From: Pisolithus tinctorius | Taxonomy: Eukaryota; Basidiomycota; Agaricomycetes; Boletales; Pisolithaceae | Direction of reading: 5' to 3' | Assembly: GCA_024663395.1 (NCBI GenBank) | Contig: JANFAH010000080.1 | Span: forward strand, 1 to 64,000 | DNA: 64,000 nucleotides | In this document: in pieces, positions 33,751 through 45,628 of the stretch | Layout of the letters: every line of letters begins with the position of its first letter | Position numbering within the stretch: the first letter of the stretch is position 1 | The notes under the pieces: model-generated | Told to the model about the DNA's origin: nothing | Databases searched by the model: none | The model's input: the letters and a program-made list of their open reading frames with translations, nothing else | Program-made: the position numbers and the translations under genes

Positions 33751-34211
33751 TGTAGGAATAGGTAAAATAGATGTATCTATAATGGTAATAGTCAGTAATG
33801 GGCAAGTTTAGTGCTCGACCCAAAAGGGAGGTTCTCTCTGGAGAAAGAAGTGTAGTAAAACATAAAAAATGCAAACTAGAAAAAAGATACTTAGCTGTGC
33901 CTGTCTAATACTCTTGCCAGTCCTCCTGGCACTTTGGGTACTCCCCAAAGTAATAAATCTGACCTCAAAAACTTGCCAAAATGCGAGACTAAATCACCCT
34001 ACTACTGAGGGCCTGTGACATGTACTTCGTTGTTATGGTAAACTGAACTTGCGTGAACACAGCACGCGTGCTTAGTCAGCAACGCGGCTGCTCGCCACCA
34101 AGTCCAGGGGTACAAACACAAAAACAAAGGCAAGAAATAAAACAAGTCCTTCCACCCCTAAACTCCTGACCAAGATGGATTCTCCTAGGGAACTTGAACT
34201 TGTTCCCTACA
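33751..34211 (-). repeat. Element C left LTR (3' LTR in its own direction)
   Basis: 461 bp, TGTAGGAATA to TTCCCTACA on the plus strand. Eight differences from the right LTR, all at CpG sites. Confidence 0.88.
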
Positions 34212-34982
34212 TCCGAGGGGTGGTTTAGAATTCGACCGTCCTCGGTCGCTCTCCTCCTCGCATGAACATCCTCATCCTCGCATCTGCTTCCCTCGACTTC
34301 ACCGCATATCCTCATGCCCTTCGAACACAACTCTTCACCCCTAACCTCCTCACTACTCGAACATGACCCCCTTCCTTCCCAAAACACGCTCCTGATCTCA
34401 CTGAACAACCCTCTTCATCCTCAAAACCTTTCACCCTCAAACACAACCCTTCCTGCCTACAGAGCGCCACCTGGCCTCTCGAACACACACCCTGCCTCTC
34501 GAACACTCCCCTCAAGGCCCAAACCTCGAACCAAAAGATGACGGAGGTAATCTCCAGGCAAGCGAACAAGTGAGTAATAAATCGAGTGCAGAGCGAGTCA
34601 ATGACCGCTCTTCGAGGCACGGTCTTTGTGCAAAACAGTAACAGAGTGTAATGCAGCTCAGCGGCTGGTACAGCAGATGCTGGCCCTCTACGAGGCAGCT
34701 CGAAGACGTATATATGTACCTAAAACAAGTCTCGATCAGTTGTGTATTTACTATCCTTATACGCATATGTGCTCTCGACTACTGCTCGTCCTTAAGACGA
34801 TTTAGCACCAAGAAAAAAAAAACAATGGAACTCGAACTATAAGTCGGGGTGAGTAGAATCACCCGAAGGTTAGCACGACTCAGTTGAATGACGTCGCTCG
34901 AAGCAAAACTCATTTTAAAGAAAACCATATATCGACACGCTCACCAGGACCCTTGCCTCGTTCACTTGTCCCATTCCTATTT
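34212..34982. other. Element C non-coding 3' region
   Basis: No gene is recognised. On the minus strand the stretch just before the LTR (GAGGACGGTCGAATTC type) resembles the 3' ends of the two element D internal regions, marking a conserved priming or packaging region. Confidence 0.5.
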
Positions 34983-37900
34983 TCACGGCCTCGACTCCCT
35001 GTGCATGTGCGCACTTGATTTCTCGTACTTCGTCTGGTACTCCATCAGGTGGCCGAAGCCCTGTGCTAAGTGTCGCTGAGCGACCTCGAGTCGCCCGTCT
35101 TCGTTCATCATTATCTCGACCCTAGATACAAAGTATTTTGGCGTAGTATACGTTCGAATCATAATAAAAGATATCACCTTAAGTCTGTACATTCTCGCGT
35201 CTCCTTCGTTGATAGGTCTTCGACTCTGATGGGTGCAGGCACTAAGTTCACTCGAAGGTTCATTGATACTCTGTAAAAATTTGCGTTCCCTAATATGCAG
35301 TAGCTGTAAGCAAAACGGTCTAAGGAAACAACTAAAACTTGGGCTGTGGAGCCCACTCGGTGTGGTCTCGATACTCTTCGCATGTTGTGTATCCCGTCGC
35401 GACTTCAAACCTCGCCTTCGTGTTGCTATTCATGCTAAGTCTTGCGCGTGATTCCATAGAGTCACTTCACACTTGTATCTTGTGGCATTTTGCACCCATC
35501 GTACTTGTAGCGCTGTAAGTCGATGCGTTCTTTCCTCGAAGTTGTTGTCTACTCTAGAATAATGTACTCGTAAGTAAAAAGTTGCAAAACCAAAACAAAA
35601 ACTTGGGCCGTTGGGTGCTAAGGGCATAAACGCGTCTGGGTGTGGCTGGGAATGTAGCTTCGCCTTGATGGCCGAATTCACTGGGCAGTTCTCTTCTATG
35701 GCACGGTGAACAGATCGCGGTTTGAGTTCGAGGATGGTTCGCTCGACAACTGCGATGTCAACCTTCCTTTCAGCTGGCTGGGTGGGAGCCTCCTTCTCAT
35801 ACGTAGCCGGAGGTACTCGTATCGCACTTGCGTGGCTGTCATTCGGACTTCGTCGTGTACACCCATTTTTCCTAGAGTAGCATAGTTGTAAGTAAAATGT
35901 TCTGAATCCAAAACAAACCCCAGAGCCATCAGGCTCAGTATCCGCGCTTGTCAGACCTCGCACCCTCAGCGATCGCTGTCGAAGACCGAACTGTAGTCCT
36001 TGCGATCGTCTTGCTGTACTTCCTCGCATCCCTTGTTCGTAGACCGTCGTAGATTCTTGAATTGCGATCGCTGTTCGTCGTAGATAGTCAACTTCCCTAG
36101 AACGATGAAGATGTAAGTAAAGTATCCTAGAATCAAAACAGAACTCCGAGCGTTCAAGCTCGGTGGTCTCCATCGCGCTTCGCTTCCATCGGATGGCTGT
36201 TCTTGCCTCGCATGGCTGTCGCTCTGAGTCCAGTGCTGTTGTTGTCCTTGCTGCTATTGCTGTAGTCGTTGTCGTTGTCATCGTTGTAACCGTCGCCGTC
36301 GCAGTCGCTAGTCCATATTCTATTCTCGAGCCTTTGGCTTGTTCTATCCACTCGCCCCATTCATAGTAACACTGTCGGATCGCTTCGCATAGCTTCTCCT
36401 CGACGGTCCACTGTATTTCCGCATAGATCTTCGTAGATCCTCGCACCTCGACAGCTTGGATGTCGCTCAAGCATCATCTCACACATCTGTTTTTCCTAGA
36501 ATAGAGTAGACGTAAGTAAAACGATTTAAGTCTGAAACAAAACCTTAAGCCATTTGGCTCAGTATCCATGCTCATCGGATCTCGTATCCTTGACAACTGC
36601 GGTCGTAGCCCGAACTGTAGCCATCGTACTAATCTTGTCATTCGTCCGCGCGACATTTGCTTGTAGATTGCCGTAGTTTCTTGAATCGCAGTTATCTGGG
36701 CATCACTCGGCCTTCGTCGTATATAGCTATTTTCCCTATAAAAACGAAGATGTAAGTAGAATAAACCGAAACGAACACGAAACCTCGAGCCATCAAGCTG
36801 ATCGTTCGTGTCCACCGTGGCTCGTATCCACTGTACGGCCATTCTCGCATTGCATGGCCACTGCTCCGCATCCAGCGCCATCGACCTCGTCTCCTGTTCT
36901 CCTGTTGTCGCCGCCATTGTCGTCGTCGCCATCGCTCGTCTATATACGATCTCCTCAGGCATAGTCTCTGTACTGAATGACAAGAACAATATCACCATCG
37001 TGCCTTCTGACCATTCGCTCCATTCATAGTAGCGCCATTGTATTACGTCGTGTAGTTTCTCCTCGATGGACCTCTGTCTTTCCTTGTAGATCGCTGTAAT
37101 CCCTCAGATCGCGGCTACCTGGACGTTACTTGTATGTCGTCTTGTACATCCATTTTTCCTGGAATACAATAGTCGTAAGTAAAGCGTTCTGGCGTCAAAA
37201 CAGACCTTTGAGCCGTCGAGCTCATTATCTGCGCTCCTCGCGCCCTGTTTCCATCGAACGGCTGTTCTCGCCTCGCGTGTCCGTCGGTCTGTGTAAAATG
37301 CTGTTGTCACTGCTGCTGTATTCGTCGTACTTCTGCGCAACCTTCGATCGTAGTTCGTCATAGTTTCTTGTACCACGATTGTTGTTCGTTGTAAGTACCC
37401 GACTTCCCTAGAGTAGAAACTCTGTAAGTAAAACGCTCTGACATCAAAACGGAACCTTGAGCCATAGTGCTCAGTATCAGCGCTCGTAGCACCTCGCCTC
37501 CCTCGAATGACTATTTTCTCTTCGTGCGGCCTTCGGTCAGCATCAAGTGCCGTTGCCGCCGTCACTCGTGCCTGAGTCGATACCGCCATCGCTCGTTCGT
37601 AGCTTGCTGTAGAATCTTGAGTTGCGATCGCCAGGATGTCGGTTGCATTTCGTCGCAACCATCTGCTATCCCTAGAGTAGAACAGATGTAAGTATAGAGC
37701 TCCGAAATCAAAGCAAACCTGTGAGCCATCAAGCTCAATATCTGTGCTCCTCGCGCTTCGTCTGCATATAACGGCTGTTCTAGCCTCGCATGGCCATCGC
37801 TCTGCATTCAGCACTGTTGTCGTCATCTCTTGTATCGCGATCGCCTGGACATCTGTCGGTCTCTGTCGCATGTAGCCACCTTCCCTAGAGTAGGATAGTT

Positions 37901-40190
37901 GTAAGTAAAGCATAATGGTATCAAAACAGAACCTTGGGCCGTCGAGCCCAGTACCCGCGCTCGTCGTGCTTTGTTCCCATCGAACGGCATACTCAACCTT
38001 GCCCAGCCATTGACCTGCGCTAATTAAAGTTGTCATCGTCATTTGTATTGCGATTGTTGCTGTTCGTCATAGATAGTTACCTTCCCTAGAATAGCATAGA
38101 TGTAAGTAAGGCGTCTCGAAACCAAAACGTACCTCTGAGCCATCGAGCTCAGTATCCACGCTCGTCGCGCATCATTCCCATCGGACGGCACCTCCTACCT
38201 CATACGGCCGTTTATCTGCGCTAAGTAGGGTCGTCGTCGTCGTTGCTGTTGTTGTCGTCCTTACTGCTGCCGCCATTGCTCGTAATCGCAGTAACTTCCA
38301 TACGGTACGCCACTCGCCCCATTCTTCATATCCGATTGTCACGATCTTGCGTAGTCGGTCTATAACTCTAGAGTCGTCAGTATGTAGTATTACTTGAGTG
38401 CGCGCAGCCACGACGTGCAGAGCGGTCACGTGACTCCGCTTAGTCAACATCGCTGGACTTCCTCTACAAGTCCTAATACCGAGTGCACGTGTCGATTCTC
38501 TCGACGGATTCTCGAATAAAATATATATTGCTGGCACTGCGCTGCCGTGGAACATTTCAAGTGCGAGGTCGTCCACCCTCGCCGCATGCTTCAACATTTC
38601 GATTCGCAAAATTTCTTCTGGTGGCTTCCTTCGTATGACGAGCCTCGATGGCTCCTCGACCCGAATTCTTCTCGCAATAACCTTCGACTCGATGTGATTC
38701 ATGTGCTGCGGTGCTCTGTGTGAGTCAATGACCTCTTCGTATGCCAACCTATCTGTTTCGGGACTGCCTGTGAGTATTTCGAGCCCTTCGACTTCAACTC
38801 CTGTGGGCTTCGGGTGTTCTTCGAGCCTTTCGGCTTTGAACTTGAGCGGAATCTTTGACCTGAATGGGTCATTGGTTAACTGATGCATATTTCTGCTGAC
38901 TGCAGGAATTCCGAGGCCGCTCCTTTCATTACCTCGACCTCTTAGGTAGGACTCCTGTAGTGACACACCAGTAGCCATCAGAGAAGCTCGATACGAACAA
39001 AAAGAAAAACCCCTTTGAGTGTTGTAATTCGCTTTGAATTCGAATGGGACTTTCGTTGTGAGTGGTTCCTCCACCAATGCAGGTTCGACTCGCTCGAGTT
39101 CTACTGCTTCCTGTAACTCAGTAGTCAGTATTCTGTTCGTACTCAAGGAAAACTCTTTCGTCTCAAAACTGGTCACTGCAGCTGCTTCAACAAGCCTGCC
39201 AGGGCTTCGGTCCTCACTATTTGTCTTCTTGGGTGGGCTGTGTGGCTGCGCGCGACTTGTCGAAACTAACTTCGGTACTTTCTCGCACTCTATGTATCCT
39301 GTAGATCCCTGTATACTGGACGTCAGTGAGCTGTGCATCAATGAACTTGGAAAAGACTTCGTAGGCTGTTGCTGCTTGTCCGAACTAGTTCTCTGGTCAT
39401 TTCAATGCTTGTAGTAGTCTTCCATGCTTGTTCGCGCTCGCTCTGAGTGAAATCCTTTGCGTAGTAGTTGTGTGGCTGTGTATGTTACTTGCTGCATGGG
39501 CCATGGGTCATCCGAGTGTCGCCGTCGATCGTCGCGTCGCATTTTCCGAACAATTTCGCGCCGGAATTCCTTGTTGAAGCCTTGTAAATAGAGGTCTTCG
39601 AGCTCATCGGCCTCGAGTTGCTTCGAAACCCATAGATACATTGCTAAATCTAGAAAATAAAGTCTGTAGTTCATTAGTTCTTCCTCTGTACAAACTTCTC
39701 TTCTTGCTCAGCTGTCAACGAGGCTGTAAAGGTCATTCCTTGAGTACTGTTGATCCCATTCCCTAGATCTGGGATATAAGCATGCAATGGCCACTGCGAA
39801 CTCAGGCCAACTCAGCTGATCTTCGACGAATTCATACCATGAGTCCGAGACTTCGCTGCTTGCATACCAGCAGACCCATTTCGCCCATTCTTGGTCATCG
39901 AAGCAATTCTCGCGCTCGCAAAGACTTTGAACCTCTTCGAAATACCTAAAAAGGTCAGCTGCACACCCTGAGAACCATGGTGCATCCCTCGAATGCCTCG
40001 GTGGCATTCCCTCGAGTTCTCTCGGTGCATTCTCACGACTTCTTCGCAGAAATTCGACTATTAATTTGCCTTCGGACTTGCTTCTTGGCTCGAGGGATCT
40101 TTGACTTAGATACTTGCTTGACATTTGCTGCTCGAAAATTAGCTCTGAAAATTTTCCAAATTCCTGAGAGTAGACTGTAACTATAATCAA
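34983..40190 (-). pseudogene. Element C long ORF: Gag-like N-terminus plus about 11 repeats, six TGA stops
   Basis: The minus frame from Met at 40190 to 34983 is one continuous frame of 1,736 codons, interrupted only by TGA codons at 39708, 39402, 38172, 37104, 36474 and 35430 (left coordinates). Each sits where Arg fits. No frameshift is needed. The first about 270 residues look like a Gag capsid region (APWFSGCAADLFRYFEEVQS, EELMNYRLYFLDLAMYL, EFRREIVRKM) and resemble element D Gag. A less conserved part follows (39341-38172, PLKFKAERLEEHPKP). The C-terminal half consists of imperfect repeats centred on FxxxxLYLxLxYSR with ARTAVRWxR between them. No zinc knuckle was seen. The repeat part has no known function. 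Confidence 0.65.
35300..38200 (-). repeat. Array of about 11 degenerate repeats, 200-420 bp each, inside element C
   Basis: Each unit carries, on the plus strand, TTCCCTAGAATAG followed by a GTAAGTAAA-like anchor, then an AACCTTGAGCC-type segment. Anchors are near 35306, 35571, 35889, 36112, 36511, 36752, 37175, 37424, 37688, 37901 and 38102. Spacing is unequal (about 200-420 bp) because some units carry extra segments. The repeats are in frame with the minus-strand long ORF, so they encode a repetitive protein region. Confidence 0.78.
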
Positions 40191-40301
40191 GACTCTGAGT
40201 ACTTAGCTTGTCCAACTCAACCCAGCAAAACTTCGTTCGGTGATAAAACGGTGGCTTCTTTCCCCAAAGTGGACAGAACCCCCCTCGCGGTGGGCTCCAG
40301 A

Positions 40302-40762
40302 TGTAGGAATAGGTAAAATAGATGTATCTATAATGGTAATAGTCAGTAATGGGCGAGTTTAGTGCTCGACCCAAAAGGGAGGTTCTCTCTGGAGAAAGAA
40401 GTGTAGTAAAACGTAAAAAATGCGAACTAGAAAAAAGATACTTAGCTGTGCCTGTCTAATACTCTTGCCAGTCCTCCTGGCACTTTGGGTACTCCCCAAA
40501 GTAATAAATCTGACCTCAAAAACTTGCCAAAATGCGAGACTAAATCACCCTACTACTGAGGGCCTGTGACATGTACTTCGTTGTTATGGTAAACTGAACT
40601 TGCGCAAACACAGCACACGTGCTTAGTCAGCAACGCGGCTGCTCGCCACCAAGTCCAGGGGTACAAACACAAAAACAAAGGCAAGAAATAAAACAAGTCC
40701 TTCCACCCCTAAACTCCTGACCAAGATGGATTCTCCTAGGGAACTCGAACTCGTTCCCTACA
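40302..40762 (-). repeat. Element C right LTR (5' LTR in its own direction)
   Basis: 461 bp. On the minus strand it is followed at 40301-40281 by the putative primer site TGGAGCCCACCGCG, shared with element D at 42230. Confidence 0.88.
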
Positions 40763-41869
40763 CCGCCTTGGAGCCAAGCCCGACGCACTTACCTGCCGCT
40801 GGGATGTTTACCCAAAAGAGGGGGATAAGGACTACGCGCAGGTAAACCCTCATAACCTCTGCCCTGTGTTTACCCAGGAACAGTTCGCTTCGTCCCTCCG
40901 TACTACCCACCTCTTGGCCCCTGTGCTCCGAGCTGCCATGATCTTTGATGTTGAGCAGCTCCATGCCAACATCATCTCTGCACTACCCTCCGACCCCATC
41001 TCCGCTTCCCACCTCCCAACTCCGACAGACCTCTGCTGGTCATTAGACCACGAGGGTCTCCTCCACCTCGATGGCCGCATCTTTGTCCCCGACATTGACG
41101 GTCTCCGCCTCTGAGTGCTTCGGTTTAAACATGACCATCCGCTTGTGGGTCACTTTGGGCAGAGTCGCACTGTAGAGCTTGTTCGCCGCAAGTACGTATG
41201 GCCTAACCTCCGCACTGATGTAAAGAACTATGTCAGGTCCTGCACCACTTGTGGTCGCAGCAAGGTCCCTCGTCACCGCCCCTTCGGCCTACTGAAGCAG
41301 CTTCCTGTCCCTGAGAAGCCATGGAACTCCATCTCGATGGATTTCATCGAGCATCTCCCCAACTCTGCAGGCTACTCCGCCATCTTGGTTGTTGTAGACC
41401 GCCTTTCTAAACAGACCGTGTTCGTTCCGACCCATGACTCCATCACCTCCGCTGACCTAGCAAAACTCTTCCTTACCCATGTCTTTTCCAAGCATGGAGT
41501 ACCTGCTCATGTCACCTCCAACAGGGGTCCAGAGTTTGTGTCGCACTTCTTCCGCTCCCTCGGAAAGGCCTTAGATATGCGCCTTCATTTTACATCAGGC
41601 TACCACCCGGAAGGTGATGGCCAAACAGAGTGCATGAATCAGACCCTCAAGCAGTATCTCCGCACCTACTGTAACTATCAGCAAGACGATTGGTCAGAGT
41701 TACTCCCACTAGTGGAGTTTGCTTGTAATAATGCGCCAAGTGCTACTACTGGAGTCTCTCCCTTTTTCGCTAATAAGGGGTACCACCCAAACTTGTCAGT
41801 TTACTCTGACTGCGACCTCACCTCTCCGAAGGCCCATAACTATGTTGTGGAGCTTTCTGCCCTGCACGA
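40763..41869 (+). pseudogene. Element B linker and integrase core, catalytic Asp lost
   Basis: Element B pol resumes with LGAKPDALTCRWDVYP, the end of the RNase H/linker region, then one TGA at 41112-41114 where CGA fits. The integrase zinc region (HDHPLVGHFGQ, RSCTTCGRSK) and core follow (SISMDFIEHLP, then TSNRGPEFVSHFF, then GDGQTECMNQTLKQYL). The second catalytic Asp is Asn (AAC at 41520-41522) after a C, and QTERVNQ has become QTECMNQ; both fit CpG transitions. The frame is cut at ELSALHD by element D, with the 4-bp duplication ACGA. Confidence 0.87.
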
Positions 41870-42227
41870 TGTAGGGAATGTAATTTCCCTACTAGGGGAA
41901 TTGTTTTATTTTGTTCATTTTATTTAGTTTTGATTCTAGGTGTTTTTTCTACTAGTGGTACTTAGAATTTCGCATTTTTGGTCGCTTAGTCAGCACTACC
42001 TAGTACTGGATGTAGTTAGTTTTTTTTTAAAACAATAGACGAGTTACCCCAGACGAGAGACGAGTTCGAGCAGGTCGTTTCCCTGCACCCAGACAGCCCT
42101 AGAAGCCTCCAGACGACTATCAGGGTCCTTCCCCAGGCTATAGAAGCCCCTTTGGCCTACTCTCTCCCCTCAGATCTCAGATTCCCCTACCAAACCTCTC
42201 TCTCTCTCTAAATCATCTTTTCCTACA
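41870..42227 (+). repeat. Element D LTR 1 (358 bp)
   Basis: TGTAGGGAATG to TTCCTACA. Nearly identical to LTR 3. CpG sites such as GACGAG are intact. Confidence 0.9.
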
Positions 42228-42452
42228 ACTGGAGCCCACTGCGAGGGGCTTCTGTCTTAGCCTGGCACTCCTCCCCAACCTTCTCAGATTTGTTTTCACA
42301 GTTTCCGGCTTCATTTTCGCATTTTTCAGGCTCAGTTTAGCAGTTTCACCTCTCAGTCTCGCTTTCACACTCGCATTAGTCGCATATTCGTGTTTTCTCG
42401 CTCGCGCGCATTCGCATATCAACTATTCACACTCGTATAAACTCCCGAAGTC

Positions 42453-43838
42453 ATGTTCAGCCTTAAAATTCCGTGCCGAGGCTCGCCCGAAGCACCGAGC
42501 TTCTCTGGGCGCCCCGAGGACCTTCGAAGTTATTTCGATGACATAATCGACTTCTGTGATGGATTCGGACTCTCAGACGGGCCCGAGCGAATCAGATTTG
42601 CTCTCAAGTATGCACCTTTCGAGTCGGCGGACCTCTGGTCCCACTTCGTCAGTAGTAGCAAAGGAGATTGGGCTCGTTTTACCTCAGAAATCTCTCAGCA
42701 GTACCCGGAATTGGACGAAACAAGTCGAAGTCATGCTGACGAGCTTGCCGGCCTAAAGGTTGGATTTGCGAGTTCAGATGTCATCTCAATGTCATCCCTA
42801 GGGCAGTATTATCGCAATTTCCGTCGAATTTCGTTATCTCTCGAGAACCTGCTGGGTCCGTTGCCCCACCTAGCCAGTATGTTCAAGTATGGGTTCCCTC
42901 CAGAGTTCAGGCGAGAGGTGCTCGAACACCACCCCGCATCAGAGTATTCTGTGCTCAGTCTAATGTCTACAGCTAAGGAGGTCCTGAGGTCGAGCGGCGG
43001 CCTCTGGAAGAGCAGCAAGGTCGACAGTTCACGCGCGCAGCCATCATGCGCCTCAGACAATCGCTCTCCCCGCCGTTCGTACTCGTTCTGCTTCTTCTGT
43101 GGACTTTCGGGCCATATTCGGGCAGGTTGCCATTCATTCAAGTCGTATTTAGCTTCAGGAAAGTGTCTACTTGTCAACAGCCGTGTTGTTCTACCTACCG
43201 GTCAGGAAATCCCGCGTGAAGTTGCCGGACGAACTCTGCGAGACCGTCTCGACAACTGGTCTTCGTTGACAAGCCAGCTCGAGGCTTGTACGGGCTCATC
43301 GCCCACTCGCTCGCTTTCACCCACAGCCGCACCCTCTCGAAGTGTGTTCGACACACCATCGTGCGTACCCACTCGGACGAGCATCGTGTATCCTCAGTCC
43401 CTACCTACTATCCGGCTCGAGCCAGTAGTACCCAATCCACCAGCCATTCAGTCTCATCGCTCGTCAGCCGAGTGCTCTCGTAGCTCACCGCACGCGCAGC
43501 CACAGTCGAGGTGGCCATGTGGCCGAGGCCGATCGCCCTCGCGTCCTTGTTCACGCTCGCGCTCGCAGACTCGAACAGGTTCGTACACACGTTCGAAAGA
43601 TGATTTCATACCAGTCCAGTCATATGCCCGCGGCCTGAAGCAGCGTCGCGCTCGAAGGCGCTCATGTTCATATTCGACTAGTAGCTCACCCCCTTCTTCC
43701 TTGTTGTCATCATCATCCTCGCGCTCGCACTCTCGCTCACACTCAAGGAAGGTGACCTCATACATCCGTTCCAAGCCGAAGCGGTCACGCAGCCGCAGCC
43801 GCAGTCGCACGCCCCGGCGCTCTCGAAGAGCGCGTTAA
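42453..43838 (+). CDS. Element D Gag, copy 1 (461 aa)
   Basis: Intact frame beginning MFSLKIPCRGSPEAPSFSGR. Residues 1-190 form a helical capsid-like region (EDLRSYFDDIIDFCDGFGLS, LWSHFVSSSKGDWARF). A CCHC zinc knuckle CFFCGLSGHIRAGC (near residues 212-225) and an aspartic-protease-free linker follow. The C-terminal 170 residues are rich in Ser/Arg and end with SR/RS repeats and RSRRAR, a likely RNA-binding tail. No pol frame overlaps its end (TAA). It probably packages element RNA while another element supplies the enzymes. ATG at 42453 is preceded by a 225-bp leader after the LTR. Confidence 0.85.
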   Translation: MFSLKIPCRGSPEAPSFSGRPEDLRSYFDDIIDFCDGFGLSDGPERIRFALKYAPFESADLWSHFVSSSKGDWARFTSEISQQYPELDETSRSHADELAGLKVGFASSDVISMSSLGQYYRNFRRISLSLENLLGPLPHLASMFKYGFPPEFRREVLEHHPASEYSVLSLMSTAKEVLRSSGGLWKSSKVDSSRAQPSCASDNRSPRRSYSFCFFCGLSGHIRAGCHSFKSYLASGKCLLVNSRVVLPTGQEIPREVAGRTLRDRLDNWSSLTSQLEACTGSSPTRSLSPTAAPSRSVFDTPSCVPTRTSIVYPQSLPTIRLEPVVPNPPAIQSHRSSAECSRSSPHAQPQSRWPCGRGRSPSRPCSRSRSQTRTGSYTRSKDDFIPVQSYARGLKQRRARRRSCSYSTSSSPPSSLLSSSSSRSHSRSHSRKVTSYIRSKPKRSRSRSRSRTPRRSRRAR

Positions 43839-45628
43839 CGCTTCGTATCGCACGAGTTATGTTATGTTTTTCGTTTCTTTTTTTTGTTTATGGATCTTAC
43901 AGTATCTCGTACGGATTTACCTACGTCGTTATGCGGAGTTTTCAGTACATTGGATATATTTAATTTTTCTTTTGTTTCGTTCTGTGTTTTACCCCCCAGG
44001 CTCGAGTCCCTCGCAGAACGCTGACCAGCAGCACACTTGGCGCCGTCTCGTGTTGTACACAGCGCCTCGCATGCATCGATACAGTTCCCTCAAGGCGTGC
44101 CGTCGACGAAACCACAGTAGACACAGCCCGCCACCTGGCAAGACCGGTGTTCCCCTCGTGTTGAGCGTGTATCTCGCCCGTTTCTCCGCCAGGTCTCTCG
44201 CGTTTTGGGGACAAGATATTAATCGACGAGACCTCTCCAGGGATCCCAAGAACGTTTTGGTGCGCTCAGCGGTTCCGGAGTTATTCTGCATTTTGTGCGC
44301 ACGAGGTCTGCTGATCGTATCTCTCGCGTTTCTTCGCCGTTCCTCTCGCTTTTTGTGGGGATGATAGTCCTCGACAACTGCTCCCTGTTGATATCTGGAT
44401 TGTTCTTATAGGTCCAGTGGCTCCAGAGATATTTGCGTTTTTGTGCGAAGGCCCATCCCCGAGGTCTTGCTGGCGTAGCTCACGCAGTTCTGCGCCTTTC
44501 CTCTCGCTTTTCGGGCAGCCCGTTCCCCTCGCCGAGACCTCTCTGGGGACGCTTCGTTCGTCAAATTCCGCGCAGTCGTTGTGGAGATATGACCGTTTTC
44601 GTGTTTGGAGGGAGGATATGTAATTTCGCGCACAAGTCGGGATCGGGTGGTCCGATCGTTGTGCTTACTCCTTCTCCGTAATCGCAAAGGAGTCCCCTAC
44701 TGCCTCCCTGACTTTCGTGTCGATCGCCCCAGCCGTTGCCATTCGAGAGGTTCACCTCTCCTTGCCCTCGAGGTCTCGTGGTCGTATCTCGGGCGCCTCC
44801 GCGCCGTTCCTCTCGCTTTTCGGGTCGTTCATTCCTCTCGCTGAGCCCTTCCCAGGGGCACCTAGTTCGTCCAGTTCCGCGCCGCCATTGCGGAGATACA
44901 CTCCGTTTTGTCCCTAGAGGCACATTTCGACAGTTTTGCAGATATCTCGGGGCTGAGTGCGCGTATTCGCCCCATTCCTTTTGCACAATCCTCTTCGTAT
45001 TCCCCTTTGCTGTCTCCTCCAGTTTCGTCTCGTTCCAAGCGTCCGTCGTTGGTCTGCAGTGTTCCCTCCTCAGTCAACAACGCTGTATGCATGATAGCTC
45101 GCCCATTTCACCGCCGGACCTCTCGCTGTTCGGGGACTTTGTACTACTCGTCGAGGGCCTTCTGACGGTATATCATACATCATGTTCGCTACCGCCGTTG
45201 TGGAGATGTGTGCCATTTTGTTGTTGCAGGCACCTTAGGACGACTCTGCGAGTATCTCGCCCGTTTCTCGAACGGATCTCTCGCTTTTCGGGATCCTGAT
45301 GCTACTGTTCAACAGCTTCAGAATGGTACCTTTTCTGTCGTCGTCGCTGCAGAACTCATGGCTACATTCGGTTTTTGGTGGATGAGGGTACCCTTGGGCA
45401 GATTTATGGATATCTCAGGATTGGGGTCGCGGGTTCTCTCTGTTCGTTTTGCGCTGTGCTCGTCGCATTCCCTTCTACCATCGTGTCTTGTTTCGTGCCA
45501 TCTCGAGCAACCGTTTTTCGTCGACGAGGCGTTGTCTTGCTCCCCCTCCCTCGTGGCTTCGGATTCTTGTATAGTCGAGCCGCCTTCGAGTTGACTGGGG
45601 ACAGTCAATATCTCAAGTACCCCTGGGA
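43839..45628 (+). repeat. Element D internal region 1, degenerate tandem repeats
   Basis: No convincing gene. A motif TCTCGCTTTTCGGG recurs at about 44204, 44345, 44502, 44809, 45117 and 45282, usually after CGTATCTCGCSCGTTTC and before GAGACCTCTCCAGGGA-type sequence, giving units of about 140-310 bp. Open frames up to 187 codons here look like by-products of the repeat. The end (AGTACCCCTGGGA) adjoins LTR 2. Confidence 0.65.

Larger units (their letters stand above)
33751..40762 (-). mobile_element. Element C: Gag-bearing LTR element with long repeat ORF, 7,012 bp
   Basis: Two 461-bp LTRs at 33751-34211 and 40302-40762. The element reads on the minus strand: its LTR there starts TGTAGGGAAC and ends ATTCCTACA, followed by the primer region TGGAGCCCACCGCGAGGGG, shared with element D, and then a Gag-like region. 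Its 3' end before the LTR also resembles element D. No protease, RT or integrase was found, so it is non-autonomous. The LTRs differ at 8 positions, all CpG transitions. The flanks (AGTGC left, CCGCC right) do not match, and element B lacks RNase H across the site, so this copy is probably a recombination product of two insertions. Confidence 0.82.

Noticed and set aside
35570..38110. Repeated GTAAGTAAA motifs as a series of 5' splice sites on the plus strand
   Set aside because: The element reads on the minus strand, where the motif lies inside open repeat codons (LYLxLxYSR). No matching exons occur on the plus strand.
35300..38200. CRISPR-like or satellite array
   Set aside because: Units are 200-420 bp, imperfect, have no unique spacers, and keep a protein frame on the minus strand. 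They belong to element C.
42228..42248. Assigning a particular tRNA as primer for elements C and D
   Set aside because: TGGAGCCCAC could pair with a tRNA end, but the longer shared stretch does not look like a T-arm, so no tRNA is named.
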